This document shows, one piece after another, positions 1 through 10,385 of a stretch of DNA of 64,000 nucleotides. The stretch is from Methylothermaceae bacterium. GTDB taxonomy: Bacteria; Pseudomonadota; Gammaproteobacteria; Methylococcales; Methylothermaceae. The stretch covers positions 1-64,000 of the forward strand of contig JALSIB010000032.1 in NCBI GenBank assembly GCA_026981855.1, given 5' to 3'. Both the position numbers and the translations under genes were made by a program. Positions within the stretch are counted from its first letter, which is position 1, and each line of letters starts with the position of its first letter. Under the pieces are notes generated by a model. It was not told the origin of the DNA. It made no database searches and saw only the letters and a list, made by a program, of their open reading frames with translations.

Positions 1-218
1 TTCAATGGGTTATTGCTATACACATTTTACCCGATCAGGAACCCCGATCCTCTCGTTTTGAACCCCTTTTTATCCGTATATCAATGCCTTGCGCTGACCG
101 CTTGGGAAAATTGGGGAGACACTAGTCAATATAGCACGCCGAAACCGGGGTGTTTGCGGCTGTAGAGCCGCATTCCGCGCTTGCCGTGTCGTCCCGGGTG
201 ATAAAATGCCGTGGAATC

Positions 219-380
219 ATGATGAATCGAAGGAATCCTTCCCTTATGCGACTTCCCCATACACTCAAAAAGATCCTGGGATGGCTGATGCTTTTCACCA
301 CGATCGGTGTCGTCAGCTGCCAGAGCATGTATCATGCCCGTCTTGACAACGCCCCAAAATTTCCCTTGACAAAGTGGTGA
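219..380 (+). CDS. Small putative lipoprotein (hypothetical)
   Basis: A short reading frame of 53 codons, with an in-frame internal ATG at 246 as an alternative start. It has a basic N-terminus, a hydrophobic stretch (LGWLMLFTTIGVV) and a lipobox-like VVSC, followed by about 18 residues. This would give a tiny lipidated peptide. Its stop overlaps the GTG start of xpaC, so it could be translationally coupled to the xpaC-telA operon. No family is recognised. It could also be a chance frame in the operon leader. Confidence 0.3.
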   Translation: MMNRRNPSLMRLPHTLKKILGWLMLFTTIGVVSCQSMYHARLDNAPKFPLTKW

Positions 381-1237
381 ACGTTCCCGTGCCCAAGCGT
401 TTCGTTCGACAACCCCACAAATTTCAGTTCCCGGGAGGACTGTTGTTGTATCTCCTGCCCTTGCCGTTGGCCCTGGGCGCCATGCTGTCATTGGTGGCGG
501 GGGATCTGTATGGTGTGATCGTCAATGCTGGTGGTTATCTCCTCTATGCGACGGCGGCGACCTGGATTGGCCGCGCTGGTGATTTGGCGCGGCAGGCGCG
601 CTTGCGAGTGTCGAAACCCAGACCCCGATACAGAATCCGGGCGGCCTGGCTGGTCGCCGTCACCACCGCCCTGCTTTCCTGGCTGGGAGCGGGGTATCCG
701 CTCTGGCTGATGCCGGCATTTGGGCTGGCCGCCCTGGGCGGGATGTATCTGTATTACGGTTTCGATCCGAAGACCGCCCAGGAAACCGCCGGTGCTGATG
801 ATAGGGAAACGGCGGCGGCCCTGGAAGAGGCGGAAACGATCCTGGAGCGGATCGACAGCGCCAACAGGAAGATCCAGAACCGGGAATTCAACCGGAGGAT
901 CGAGCGGATTCTGGCTGTCGCCCGTGATATCCTCGACGAAATCGCCCGTGACCCGGCGGATCTGAGGCGGGCGCGCAAGTTTCTCAAGATTTATCTGGAG
1001 GGCGCCCGGAAGGTCACGGAAGGTTACGCTTCCACCCACCGGTACGCAGACTCGACCGGCCTGGAAGAAAATTTCCGCCAGCTGCTGGAAACCATAGAAA
1101 GTGTTTTCAGGCGGCAGCACAAGAAACTGCTGGAGAACGATCTGTTCGATCTGGATGTTCAGATCGAGGTTCTGCAAACCCGGATGCGACAAGAAGGCTT
1201 TGAACCCCTTGAGAAAAAGGAGAGCACGAATGAATGA
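374..1237 (+). CDS. xpaC: XpaC family protein (5-bromo-4-chloroindolyl phosphate hydrolysis protein)
   Basis: A 287-residue protein. The N-terminus has two pairs of hydrophobic segments (about residues 20-65 and 90-130). A charged, helical C-terminal half (about 140-280) looks coiled-coil-like. This layout is that of the XpaC family, which is usually encoded next to telA. The biochemical role is unknown; the family name comes from an old Bacillus phenotype. A GTG start at 374 (a second GTG lies at 377) overlaps the upstream small frame. The stop overlaps the telA ATG, so the two genes form one transcription unit. The recognition rests on domain layout plus the telA neighbour. Confidence 0.75.
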   Translation: MVNVPVPKRFVRQPHKFQFPGGLLLYLLPLPLALGAMLSLVAGDLYGVIVNAGGYLLYATAATWIGRAGDLARQARLRVSKPRPRYRIRAAWLVAVTTALLSWLGAGYPLWLMPAFGLAALGGMYLYYGFDPKTAQETAGADDRETAAALEEAETILERIDSANRKIQNREFNRRIERILAVARDILDEIARDPADLRRARKFLKIYLEGARKVTEGYASTHRYADSTGLEENFRQLLETIESVFRRQHKKLLENDLFDLDVQIEVLQTRMRQEGFEPLEKKESTNE

Positions 1238-2360
1238 ATCCGTTACCCCACATCCTTCTCTGAACGGCGAGGAGGTTTTTTCCCGTCAACCGTTGTCGTT
1301 TTCCTCAGCCCCGGAAGAGGAAAAGCGCGCCATCGAGAGCAAGTTCGGAGAGATCGATCTCTCCGACAGCAAATCCATCCTCTTTTTCGGCAGCCGCGCC
1401 CAGGAAAAGTTGACCGAAGTCTCGGATCGGATGTTGGAGCGGGTGAAGAACAAGGATGTGGGGCCTGTGGGCGCCGATCTCAACGACATGGTCGCCACGC
1501 TTCGCGGTTTCGATCTGGATGAATTGGACCTGAACCGCAAGCCGGGCTTTTTCGCCCGCCTGTTCGGCAAGGCCAGGCCGGTGGTCAAGTTCCTCCAGCG
1601 GTACGAGGAGGTGCGGAAACAGATCGACAGCGCGGTGGACAAGCTGGAGGAGCACAAAACCGTGCTCTTGACCGACATCACCGCCCTGGACCGGCTCTAC
1701 GACGCCAATCTGGACTATCTCAGGGAGCTGGAGCGGTACATCGCCGCCGGCGAGGAGAAATTGCGGCAGCTGGACGAGGAAATGATCCCCGCCAAGGAGC
1801 GCGAAGCACAGGCCAGCGAAGAGGTTCTCATCGCCCAGCAGCTCAAGGACTTGCGCACCGTGCGCGACGAACTGGAGCGCCGCATCCACGATCTGCGCCT
1901 GACCCGGCAGGTGGCGATGCAGAGCCTGCCCAGCATCCGTATGGTGCAGGAGAACGACAAGGGCATGGTGAACAAGATCAGTTCCACCATCGTCAACACC
2001 ATCCCCCTGTGGCGTCAGCAACTGGCGCTGGCGGTCACCATCTATCGCTCCGGGGAGGCTGCCGCCACGCTCAAGTCGGCAACCGATCTGACCAATGAAC
2101 TGCTCGAGTCCACCGCCGAAAGCTTAAAGAGCGCCAATGCCGAAGCCCGCCGGCAGCTGGAGCGGGGCGTGTTCGATATCGAATCGGTGAAAAAGGCCAA
2201 CCGGACTTTGATCGAAACCATCGAGGAAAGCCTGAAGATCGCGGACGAAGGCAAGCGCAAGCGCGCCGAGGCTCTCCTCGAATTGGAGAAGTGCGAAACC
2301 GGTTTGCGCCAGGCGTTGTCGGCATCCAGGGCCAAGACGACAGATGCCGGGGCTTCCTGA
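1230..2360 (+). CDS. telA: TelA family protein (toxic anion/tellurite resistance)
   Basis: A 376-residue, highly charged, almost entirely alpha-helical soluble protein. Features that fit TelA (PF05816) are the N-terminal SKILFFGSRAQEKL region, the FFARLFGKARP segment and the long helical middle with SLPSIRMVQENDKGMVNKI. TelA proteins confer tolerance to tellurite and some envelope-active compounds by an unknown mechanism. The ATG at 1230 overlaps the xpaC stop. The next gene begins 14 nt downstream, so this sits in the middle of a four-gene stress operon (xpaC-telA-SPFH-zinc ribbon). Confidence 0.85.
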   Translation: MNESVTPHPSLNGEEVFSRQPLSFSSAPEEEKRAIESKFGEIDLSDSKSILFFGSRAQEKLTEVSDRMLERVKNKDVGPVGADLNDMVATLRGFDLDELDLNRKPGFFARLFGKARPVVKFLQRYEEVRKQIDSAVDKLEEHKTVLLTDITALDRLYDANLDYLRELERYIAAGEEKLRQLDEEMIPAKEREAQASEEVLIAQQLKDLRTVRDELERRIHDLRLTRQVAMQSLPSIRMVQENDKGMVNKISSTIVNTIPLWRQQLALAVTIYRSGEAAATLKSATDLTNELLESTAESLKSANAEARRQLERGVFDIESVKKANRTLIETIEESLKIADEGKRKRAEALLELEKCETGLRQALSASRAKTTDAGAS

Positions 2361-2374
2361 GCAGGAGGCGGATC

Positions 2375-3442
2375 ATGGGTTTGCTTGACTGGTTGTTTGG
2401 AGAATTCATCGATGTCATCGAATGGACCGATGACAGCAACGATACTCTGGTCTACCGTTTCCAGCGCCGGGGTCATGCCATCAAATACGGCGCCAAACTG
2501 ACGGTTCGTGAGTCTCAGGTGGCGGTGCTGGTCAATGAGGGAAGGGTCGCTGATCTTTATGAGCCGGGGCTGTATGAGCTGGAAACCAACAATATGCCCA
2601 TCCTGACCACGCTGGAGAACTGGCCCCATGGTTTCAAGAGCCCTTTCAAGGTGGATGTGTATTTCCTCAATATGCGCCGTTTTACCGATCTCAAATGGGG
2701 CACGAGGCATCCGGTCATGCTGCGCGATCCCGAGTTCGGTCCCGTGCGGCTGCGGGCCTTTGGCGGTTATGGTCTCAGAATTCGTGAGCCCCTCACGTTC
2801 CTGAAGGAAATTGTGGGTACCGACGGCCATTTTCAGACTGGCGAAATCTCCGGGCAACTGCGCAATCTCATCGCTTCCCGTTTCGCTTCCATCCTGGCTG
2901 AATCCGGGATCCCGATTCTTGATCTGGCCGCCAATTACGATGATCTGGGGGAATTTATCACCGGCCGCCTGCAACCGGAATTCGCCGAATACGGTCTGGA
3001 ACTGACCAAGCTGCTGGTGGAGAACATTTCCCTGCCCGACATGGTGGAAAAGGCTCTAGATCAACGCTCCAGCATGGGCATTCTCGGCGATCTGCGCCAA
3101 TACACTCAATATCAGGCCGCCAAGTCCCTGGAGTCCGGTGGCGGCGGTTCCGAAGGCCTGGGGCTCGGGGCCGGGTTGGCCATGGGCCGGGAGATGGCCA
3201 GGCAGCTCTCCCAACCGCAGGAGGGTCCACCTCCCTTGCCCCGCCAGGTTCGCTACTATGTGGCCCGCGAAGGGCGGCGTTTTGGGCCTTTCGACGCCTC
3301 TGTGCTGGAACAGCAGATACGTGCCGGAAAAATCCGGCCTGACACGTTGATCTGGAAACCCTCCCTGGAGGAGTGGACCCCGGCGGCAAAGGTACCGGAA
3401 ATCGCGGCCCTGTTGCCGGGGCTTCCACCACCTTTGCCGTGA
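2375..3442 (+). CDS. SPFH-domain protein with C-terminal GYF_2 domain
   Basis: A 355-residue protein beginning MGLLDWLFGEFIDVIEW. It shows the SPFH/virion-core-like fold of the YdjI type (about residues 20-230), with VYFLNMRRFTDLKWGT and a prohibitin-like second half. A glycine-rich linker (about 255-275) follows. The C-terminal GYF_2/DUF4339 module (about 288-340) has YYVAREGRRFGPFDASVLEQ and LIWKPSLEEWTPA. Such proteins commonly lie beside TelA and zinc-ribbon proteins and are thought to scaffold membrane-stress assemblies. An AGGAGG Shine-Dalgarno at 2363-2368 supports the ATG at 2375. Function is inferred from domain architecture only. Confidence 0.75.
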   Translation: MGLLDWLFGEFIDVIEWTDDSNDTLVYRFQRRGHAIKYGAKLTVRESQVAVLVNEGRVADLYEPGLYELETNNMPILTTLENWPHGFKSPFKVDVYFLNMRRFTDLKWGTRHPVMLRDPEFGPVRLRAFGGYGLRIREPLTFLKEIVGTDGHFQTGEISGQLRNLIASRFASILAESGIPILDLAANYDDLGEFITGRLQPEFAEYGLELTKLLVENISLPDMVEKALDQRSSMGILGDLRQYTQYQAAKSLESGGGGSEGLGLGAGLAMGREMARQLSQPQEGPPPLPRQVRYYVAREGRRFGPFDASVLEQQIRAGKIRPDTLIWKPSLEEWTPAAKVPEIAALLPGLPPPLP

Positions 3443-3487
3443 TTGCTTCTTGGGAGGCGGGAATCCCTCTTTCGATATCACACCCGG

Positions 3488-4651
3488 ATGTCTGACCCGG
3501 CCCCCATTCCCGCGACCTGTTTTCCCTGTGGGCAATGCGGTTCCAGCTTGCGTTTCGTGCCCGGCGGCGGGAAGCTGGTGTGTCCTCATTGCGGGTACGA
3601 GAACCCGATCGCCGATTCGGCCGAACCTGTGGTCGAGTACGATTTCCATCGCGCCCTGGAAAAACTGCCGCTGACGCCGCACGAAACCGCCCCGCCCGAA
3701 ATCCAGTGTCACGCCTGTGGCGCCCGCTTCCGGCTCGGGAAATTCCTTCATGCCGGCCGTTGTCCCTTCTGCGGCAGCCCGGCTGTCATCGCTGCAACCT
3801 TGCTCCGCCCCATTCCTCCCAGGTCCCTGCTGCCCTTCGTCATCGATCAGGCGGCTGCCAGACAGGTTTTCAGAAAATGGCTGAAGCGCCTGTGGTTCGC
3901 CCCTTCGGCGCTGAAACGATTCGCGCGGCAAGAAGGCCTTCTGAGGGGGATTTACCTGCCCTACTGGACCTTCGACAGTCATACGGAGACCCGCTATACC
4001 GGCGCCCGGGGCATCATCTACCATGAAATTCGAAGTGTCACCGTAATCGAGAATGGCCGTCCCGTCAGGCGTCAACAGCGGGTGCAGAAAATTCGCTGGC
4101 AACCGGTGCGTGGCCGGGTGCGCCGGTTTTTCGACGATGTTCTGGTCGGTGCCAGCCACACATTTTCCCGCCAGATCCTCGATCGGCTCGGACCGTGGGA
4201 TCTGGAAAACCTGGTGCCCTACGACGAAAAATATCTCAGTGGCTTCGACAGCGAGGTGTACCAGACCGGGCTGGCGCAGGGTTTCGAGCAGGCCCGGCTC
4301 ATGATGGACCGGATCATCGACCAGGATATCCGTTTCGACATCGGGGGCGACCTGCAACAGATCCACAGCAAGCGCACCCGTCATCAGCGCACCACCTTCA
4401 AACATTGCCTGTTGCCGGTGTGGATCGCCGCCTACCGGTATCAAAACCGGTCCTATCGGGTTGTCATCAACGGCCGCAGCGGCCGGGTCCAGGGGCAGCG
4501 TCCTTACAGCCTTTTGAAGATTCTGACCGCCGTTGTGGCTGCCGTGGCGGTTCTGGCGGGCACAGGCTATGTTTTGTACAAATCCGATATTCTGCGGGAG
4601 ATGCAAACCCAGGCGGGGGCGTATGAGCGTTATCCCGAACTGGCCAAATGA
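3488..4651 (+). CDS. Zinc-ribbon membrane protein of the TelA/SPFH operon
   Basis: A 387-residue protein. The N-terminus has two cysteine clusters: a C-x2-C...C-x2-C ribbon at about residues 11-37 and a second (CHACG...CPFCGSP) at about 75-105. A basic, beta-rich central domain follows, then one transmembrane helix near the C-terminus (LLKILTAVVAAVAVLAG). The layout resembles the TFIIB-type zinc-ribbon proteins found with SPFH proteins. The ATG at 3488 is preferred over a TTG at 3443. The zinc ribbons probably mediate protein contacts or nucleic-acid binding near the membrane. It is the last gene of the operon and is convergent with moeB, 10 bp away. Confidence 0.65.
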   Translation: MSDPAPIPATCFPCGQCGSSLRFVPGGGKLVCPHCGYENPIADSAEPVVEYDFHRALEKLPLTPHETAPPEIQCHACGARFRLGKFLHAGRCPFCGSPAVIAATLLRPIPPRSLLPFVIDQAAARQVFRKWLKRLWFAPSALKRFARQEGLLRGIYLPYWTFDSHTETRYTGARGIIYHEIRSVTVIENGRPVRRQQRVQKIRWQPVRGRVRRFFDDVLVGASHTFSRQILDRLGPWDLENLVPYDEKYLSGFDSEVYQTGLAQGFEQARLMMDRIIDQDIRFDIGGDLQQIHSKRTRHQRTTFKHCLLPVWIAAYRYQNRSYRVVINGRSGRVQGQRPYSLLKILTAVVAAVAVLAGTGYVLYKSDILREMQTQAGAYERYPELAK

Positions 4652-4661
4652 CTTGAAGACG

Positions 4662-5402
4662 CTATCCACATAGGGAACACGAAGGGTTGCGCGGCAGCCG
4701 CACGCTGTGCCATTTCATATTCAACCCATCCAGGATCAACAGTTTTCCCGTCAATGGCTGGCCGATGTCCAGCAATACCTTCATGGCTTCCAGAGCCTGA
4801 ATGCCGCCTACGATTCCGGTGATGGGCGCGACGACCCCGGTTTCGGTGCAGCGCTCTTCCAATTCGCCCTGATCGGGATAGAGACACTGATAACAGGGGC
4901 TGTCGGGCCGGCGGGGGTCGAACACCGCCACCTGGCCTTCGAACCGGATCGCCGCGCCGGAGACCAGTGGCGTTTCGCTGGCGAAACAGGCCCGGTTGAC
5001 CTCGAACCGGGTGGCGAAGTTGTCGCTGCAATCGAGCACCAGGCCGGCTTTGGCCACTTCGGTCCTCAAACGTTCACCTTCGAGCCGTTCCGCCAGCGCC
5101 TCGATCTGTACCTGTGGATTGAGCGCCAACAGCGTCTCCCGCGCCGATTCCGCCTTGTTTCTGCCGATGTCGCCGGTGTGGTGGGCGATCTGCCTTTGCA
5201 GGTTGGACAGCTCCACCTTGTCCTCGTCGGCGATGGTGATGTGGCCCACGCCGGCGGCGGCCAGGTACATGGCGGCGGGGCATCCCAGCCCGCCGGCGCC
5301 GACGATCAGTACCCGGGCTTGAATTAGTTTCTCCTGCCCCCATATGTCGATCTGGGGAAGCAGGATCTGGCGGCTGTAACGCAATAGCAGTTGGTCGTTC
5401 AT
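4662..5402 (-). CDS. moeB: MoeB/ThiF/HesA-family adenylyltransferase
   Basis: A 246-residue E1-like enzyme. It has the N-terminal RYSRQILLPQ, nucleotide-binding GAGGLGCPAAMYLAAAGVG, the IADEDKVELSNLQRQ segment, the catalytic DCSDNFATR region, and two structural zinc CxxC pairs (CYQC at about 186-189 and CSLC near the C-terminus). Such enzymes adenylate the C-terminal Gly-Gly of ubiquitin-like sulfur carriers (MoaD or ThiS) for molybdopterin or thiamine synthesis. MoeB and ThiF are hard to separate by eye. There is no rhodanese extension, and the length is typical. No moa or thi neighbours lie in the window. Confidence 0.85.
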   Translation of the reverse strand: MNDQLLLRYSRQILLPQIDIWGQEKLIQARVLIVGAGGLGCPAAMYLAAAGVGHITIADEDKVELSNLQRQIAHHTGDIGRNKAESARETLLALNPQVQIEALAERLEGERLRTEVAKAGLVLDCSDNFATRFEVNRACFASETPLVSGAAIRFEGQVAVFDPRRPDSPCYQCLYPDQGELEERCTETGVVAPITGIVGGIQALEAMKVLLDIGQPLTGKLLILDGLNMKWHSVRLPRNPSCSLCG

Positions 5403-5441
5403 TGGATCCTGGCAACGTTAAGAAAAAATATGCGGAAAGAC

Positions 5442-5469
5442 TTGACAGAAATCGAAAGCCAACTATTAT
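5442..5469 (+). promoter_or_regulatory. groESL sigma70 promoter
   Basis: TTGACA at 5442-5447 and TATTAT at 5464-5469 are separated by 16 bp. The -10 hexamer runs directly into the CIRCE operator, so a bound repressor would block RNA polymerase. Confidence 0.8.
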
Positions 5470-5495
5470 TAGCACTCGATATAGACGAGTGCTAA
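5469..5495 (+). promoter_or_regulatory. CIRCE operator (HrcA binding site)
   Basis: A perfect CIRCE inverted repeat, TTAGCACTC-N9-GAGTGCTAA, 54 bp upstream of the groES ATG. CIRCE is the known HrcA target and regulates chaperone genes in response to unfolded protein. No hrcA is in the window. No sigma32-type element was recognised here. Confidence 0.95.
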
Positions 5496-5548
5496 CAAAA
5501 CCGTTGGCGAATCTCTCAATCTCTCAACCATTATAAGGAGTAAAGCTC

Positions 5549-5839
5549 ATGAAACTGCGTCCTTTGCACGATCGTGTCATCGTCAAACGCCTGGAAGAGG
5601 AGCAAACCTCGCCCGGCGGCATTGTAATTCCCGATACCGCCAAGGAGAAACCGGTCAAGGGTGAAGTGCTGGCGGTGGGCAACGGAAAGTTGCTGGACAA
5701 TGGCGATATCCGCCCGCTCGACGTGAAGGTGGGCGACAAGGTGCTGTTCGGCAAATACGCCGGCACCGACGTCGTGCTCGACGACGAAGAGCTCCTGGTC
5801 ATGCGCGAAGACGACATCATGGCCGTTCTGGAATCCTGA
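5549..5839 (+). CDS. groES: Co-chaperonin GroES (Hsp10)
   Basis: A 96-residue protein of standard length. It has the N-terminal [18 protein letters not shown], the mobile loop region [16 protein letters not shown] and the C-terminal [14 protein letters not shown]. It caps the GroEL ring during ATP-driven folding of cytosolic proteins. A TAAGGAG ribosome-binding site lies 9 nt before the ATG. It is co-transcribed with groEL 56 bp downstream, and repressed through the CIRCE element in its leader. Confidence 0.98.
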   Translation: MKLRPLHDRVIVKRLEEEQTSPGGIVIPDTAKEKPVKGEVLAVGNGKLLDNGDIRPLDVKVGDKVLFGKYAGTDVVLDDEELLVMREDDIMAVLES

Positions 5840-5874
5840 TTTTACGATTCGAAACGAATTCAACAACCGACTGA

Positions 5875-7530
<1,656 letters not shown>

Positions 7531-7563
7531 AAGCCGCTTGCCGGTCTCTTTTCATGGTGAACC

Positions 7564-7598
7564 GCGAAAGCCTCACCCCCTATGGGTGGGGCTTTCGC
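7564..7598 (+). terminator. Hairpin after groEL
   Basis: A 15-bp stem (7564-7578 with 7584-7598) with one G-T wobble and a 5-nt loop. There is no strong T-tract after it. It lies between groEL and acyP, so it is either a weak terminator or an attenuator reducing read-through from the heat-shock operon. Confidence 0.55.
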
Positions 7599-7614
7599 AT
7601 TTGGAGGTGCCGAA

Positions 7615-7893
7615 TTGAGTGTAAAAAGGTTGCATATCTGGGTCAGTGGCCGGGTGCAGGGCGTGTTCTACCGTGCCCGCACGGTGGAGGTCGCGCGCTC
7701 GCTGGGATTGACCGGATGGGTGAGGAATCTGCCCGACGGCCGGGTCGAAATCGTTGCCGAAGGCGAAGCGTCCGCGCTGGAACGGCTGCTCGAATGGTGC
7801 CACGAAGGCCCGCCGGCGGCCAGGGTGGAAAATGTCGTGGCCAGGGAAGAGCCGGTCAGCGGAAAATACGGCGCGTTTTCCGTGGAAGGATGA
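7615..7893 (+). CDS. acyP: Acylphosphatase
   Basis: A 92-residue protein that hydrolyses acyl-phosphate bonds. It has the family signature GRVQGVFYR with the catalytic arginine, and the NLPDGRVEIVAEG strand with the catalytic asparagine. The length matches the family (about 90-100). The TTG start at 7615 is chosen because GGAGG at 7603-7607 is spaced 7 nt before it. Upstream in-frame starts lie inside the hairpin. It probably depends on read-through or on a promoter between groEL and itself. Confidence 0.9.
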   Translation: MSVKRLHIWVSGRVQGVFYRARTVEVARSLGLTGWVRNLPDGRVEIVAEGEASALERLLEWCHEGPPAARVENVVAREEPVSGKYGAFSVEG

Positions 7894-7963
7894 AAAAAAG
7901 GGAGGTCAGCCGCCCAAAAGCATCCCCCGAGTGCTCGATTGGGCGGCCGGCACGATCACTGAA

Positions 7964-8314
7964 CTAACGGTCGACGGTGTGGCAGACGATGCCTTTTTGG
8001 GGGACGAAAGCCCATTCCACGGCGACCTTGCAATCGCCGTCGCTGTCTGCGCTCTGCAGTTCCGCCCTCTGGACTTCGCAGTAATCGGGCATGCCCGGAA
8101 AAATCCGGCAATGGGTGATTCCGAAGAAAGTCAGGGTGTGGGTGTTTTGTCCCACTTCGACCATGCCTTCTTTGGTTTCCGTGCATTTGTGTCCATCGAG
8201 CCGGTAGGATTTGATCGCCGGGGGCGTCTCGACGGAGAGGGTGGGACAGGCGCTTTCCTGTCCCACCGCAGTGACGGCATACAGCGTTGCCGCGGTGACG
8301 ATCCAAAACCTCAT
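7964..8314 (-). CDS. Small exported hypothetical protein
   Basis: A 116-residue protein with a short signal peptide (MRFWIVTAATLYAVTAVGQ, cleavage probably near VGQ-ES). The mature part contains five cysteines, probably disulfide-forming in the periplasm. A GAGGAGG ribosome-binding site lies just upstream of the ATG at 8314, so the start is well supported. I do not recognise the family. It lies alone between acyP (convergent) and the purM 3' end. Confidence 0.6.
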   Translation of the reverse strand: MRFWIVTAATLYAVTAVGQESACPTLSVETPPAIKSYRLDGHKCTETKEGMVEVGQNTHTLTFFGITHCRIFPGMPDYCEVQRAELQSADSDGDCKVAVEWAFVPQKGIVCHTVDR

Positions 8315-8505
8315 CTTCCACCTCCTCTTTTCATTTTCACTTGACGTATCACCATGAAAGGGCTGGGGAGAAAAAGCTCCGGTTGCAAGTGTACACGACA
8401 ATGATCCCGATTGCTCCACCGTTGCCAAGGCGATCGCATGACCGCCGTTTTTCCCGTTGGGAGTTGATTTTGCCCGGTGTTGAAGCCCTTCTCCCTCACC
8501 CCCGG

Positions 8506-8528
8506 CCCCTCTCCCAGAGGGAGAGGGG
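8506..8528. repeat. Intergenic GC-rich palindrome (REP-like)
   Basis: A perfect 10-bp stem CCCCTCTCCC-AGA-GGGAGAGGGG, embedded in CTCCCTCACCCCCGG. It sits between purM and the small exported protein gene. Elements of this CCCTCTCCC...GGGAGAGGG type are widely dispersed in proteobacterial intergenic regions. It may also act as a terminator for purM transcription. Confidence 0.6.
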
Positions 8529-8573
8529 AGAATCGATTCATGCGATTGCCCTGCCACGGTTGCGGAGCGCCGG

Positions 8574-9617
8574 TCATGGGTCGAGGTACACGACCCGTCC
8601 GTCGCCGGATGCCGGTTCGACGCTGCCGATGACCCGGGCCTCTTCCCCCAGTCCGCCCAGGATGTTCAACGCCCGCTCCGTTTCCGGCTTTGGCACGCAG
8701 ACGATCATGCCGATACCGCAATTGAAAGTTCTGAGCATTTCGTCTTGCGCCAGATTTCCCTGGGATTGCAGCCACTGGAAGATGGCGGGCATGGGCCAGG
8801 CATCGTGATTGATCACCGCACCTAACCCCTCGGGCAATATCCTTGGCAGGTTCTCCGTGATGCCGCCGCCGGTGATATGGGCCAGGGCGTTGACCTGGCA
8901 GGTTTCGATCAGCTTCAACAGCGGTTTGACATAGATGCGGGTGGGTTCGAGCAGCCACTCGCCCAGAGGGCGGCCGGCAAGGTTTTGGCCGAGGTCGGCG
9001 CCGCTGAGTTCCAGGATCTTGCGGATCAGGGAGTAGCCGTTGGAATGGGGGCCGGAGGCGGCGAGGCCGATCAGGACGTCGCCTGCCCGAACCTTGCCGC
9101 CGTCGATGATCCGGTCCTTTTCCACGATGCCGACACTGAAACCGGCCACATCGTATTCGCCAGCCGGATAGAAGCCAGGCATTTCAGCGGTTTCCCCGCC
9201 GATCAGGGCGCAGCCTGCGATCCGGCAGCCTTCGGCGATCCCTTCGATGACCTGGGCGGCGGTGTCCACGTCCAATTTCCCGGTGGCGAAATAATCGAGA
9301 AAGAAAAGTGGTTCGGCGCCCTGGACGACGATGTCGTTGACGCACATGGCGACCAGATCGATGCCGATGGTGTCGTGGCGGTTCATGATCATGGCCAGCT
9401 TGAGCTTGGTGCCGACCCCGTCGGTGCCTGAAACCAGGACTGGCTTCCGGTAGCGCTCCCAGGGGAGTTCGAACAGGGCGCCGAACCCTCCGAGACCGCC
9501 CAGGACTTCCGGGCGGAAAGTTTTCCGTACCTGGGGCTTGATGCGTTCCACCAACCGGGAGCCGGCGTCGATATCCACGCCGGCGCTTTTGTAGTCCAGG
9601 GGCTTTTGTTCTGACAA
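8574..9617 (-). CDS. purM: Phosphoribosylformylglycinamidine cyclo-ligase
   Basis: A 347-residue AIR synthetase, which carries out the ATP-dependent ring closure of FGAM in purine biosynthesis. Visible features are the N-terminal [62 protein letters not shown] and the C-terminal half beginning near [14 protein letters not shown]. The length is typical. It is transcribed divergently from the CDP-alcohol phosphatidyltransferase gene with 76 bp between the starts, an arrangement common in Gammaproteobacteria. Confidence 0.97.
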   Translation of the reverse strand: MSEQKPLDYKSAGVDIDAGSRLVERIKPQVRKTFRPEVLGGLGGFGALFELPWERYRKPVLVSGTDGVGTKLKLAMIMNRHDTIGIDLVAMCVNDIVVQGAEPLFFLDYFATGKLDVDTAAQVIEGIAEGCRIAGCALIGGETAEMPGFYPAGEYDVAGFSVGIVEKDRIIDGGKVRAGDVLIGLAASGPHSNGYSLIRKILELSGADLGQNLAGRPLGEWLLEPTRIYVKPLLKLIETCQVNALAHITGGGITENLPRILPEGLGAVINHDAWPMPAIFQWLQSQGNLAQDEMLRTFNCGIGMIVCVPKPETERALNILGGLGEEARVIGSVEPASGDGRVVYLDP

Positions 9618-9693
9618 GGAAACCTCCGCTCGCAGCTGTCGGGTCGATTCAAGGTATTATTGTACGAAACAACGGCGGCCGGAGGCGACGACA

Positions 9694-10266
9694 ATGAGCT
9701 GGTTTTCGCTGCGACAGATTCCCAACCTCATCACGGTGATGCGGATACTGCTGGTCTTGCCCACCGTGGTGATGATTCTCCAGCGGCGTTTCGACTGGGC
9801 GCTGGCCCTGTTTTTCGTCGCCGGTGTTTCCGACGCCCTCGACGGTTTCCTGGCCAAGCATTACGGCTGGATCACCCGCCTGGGATCCTTGCTCGATCCC
9901 ATCGCCGACAAGCTGCTCATGGTGTCGAGCTACACCGCATGCGCCTGGATCGGCCTGCTTCCAGGGTGGTTGGCCTTCCTGGTGGTGGCCCGGGATCTGG
10001 TGATTCTGCTGGGGGCGGTGGCCTATTACCTGTTGCTGCATCCATTCGAAGGCCAACCCACCTGGATCAGTAAATTCAATACTCTGCTTCAGATCCTGCT
10101 GCTTTTGGCGGTATTGTGGCACTATGCCTTCATGCCGTTGCCCCTCTTCGCGTTCGAGGGCTTGATTTATCTGACCACTGTGACCACCGTGGTCAGCGGA
10201 TTGCAGTACGTGACGTTGTGGGGCCGTCACTTTTTCCGTGAGATTGGCGGCGGCAAAAAAGCGTAA
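9694..10266 (+). CDS. CDP-alcohol phosphatidyltransferase family protein (PgsA-like)
   Basis: A 190-residue polytopic membrane enzyme. The CDP-alcohol phosphotransferase signature appears as SDALDGFLAKHYG...GSLLDPIADK, with its set of conserved aspartates. The family transfers a phosphatidyl group from CDP-diacylglycerol to an alcohol. Glycerol-3-phosphate (phosphatidylglycerol-phosphate synthase) is the likely substrate, but the head-group acceptor cannot be fixed from sequence. It is divergent from purM. The ATG at 9694 opens on a typical SLRQIPNLITVMRI start. Confidence 0.85.
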   Translation: MSWFSLRQIPNLITVMRILLVLPTVVMILQRRFDWALALFFVAGVSDALDGFLAKHYGWITRLGSLLDPIADKLLMVSSYTACAWIGLLPGWLAFLVVARDLVILLGAVAYYLLLHPFEGQPTWISKFNTLLQILLLLAVLWHYAFMPLPLFAFEGLIYLTTVTTVVSGLQYVTLWGRHFFREIGGGKKA

Positions 10267-10385
10267 GGGATTTGCGCCCACGAGCGACTCATGGCAGCAT
10301 ACGGATTTCTTCATCCGCGGGAAAAAACCTGGCGGGTATTTGAAATCGACTCATCAATTCAGTTAGCAATTCAGGTGATTCGCCA

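Noticed and set aside
3056-4669. A 537-codon minus-strand frame across the zinc-ribbon gene
   Set aside because: Antisense to a protein with paired zinc ribbons and a transmembrane helix. The shadow lacks any motif.
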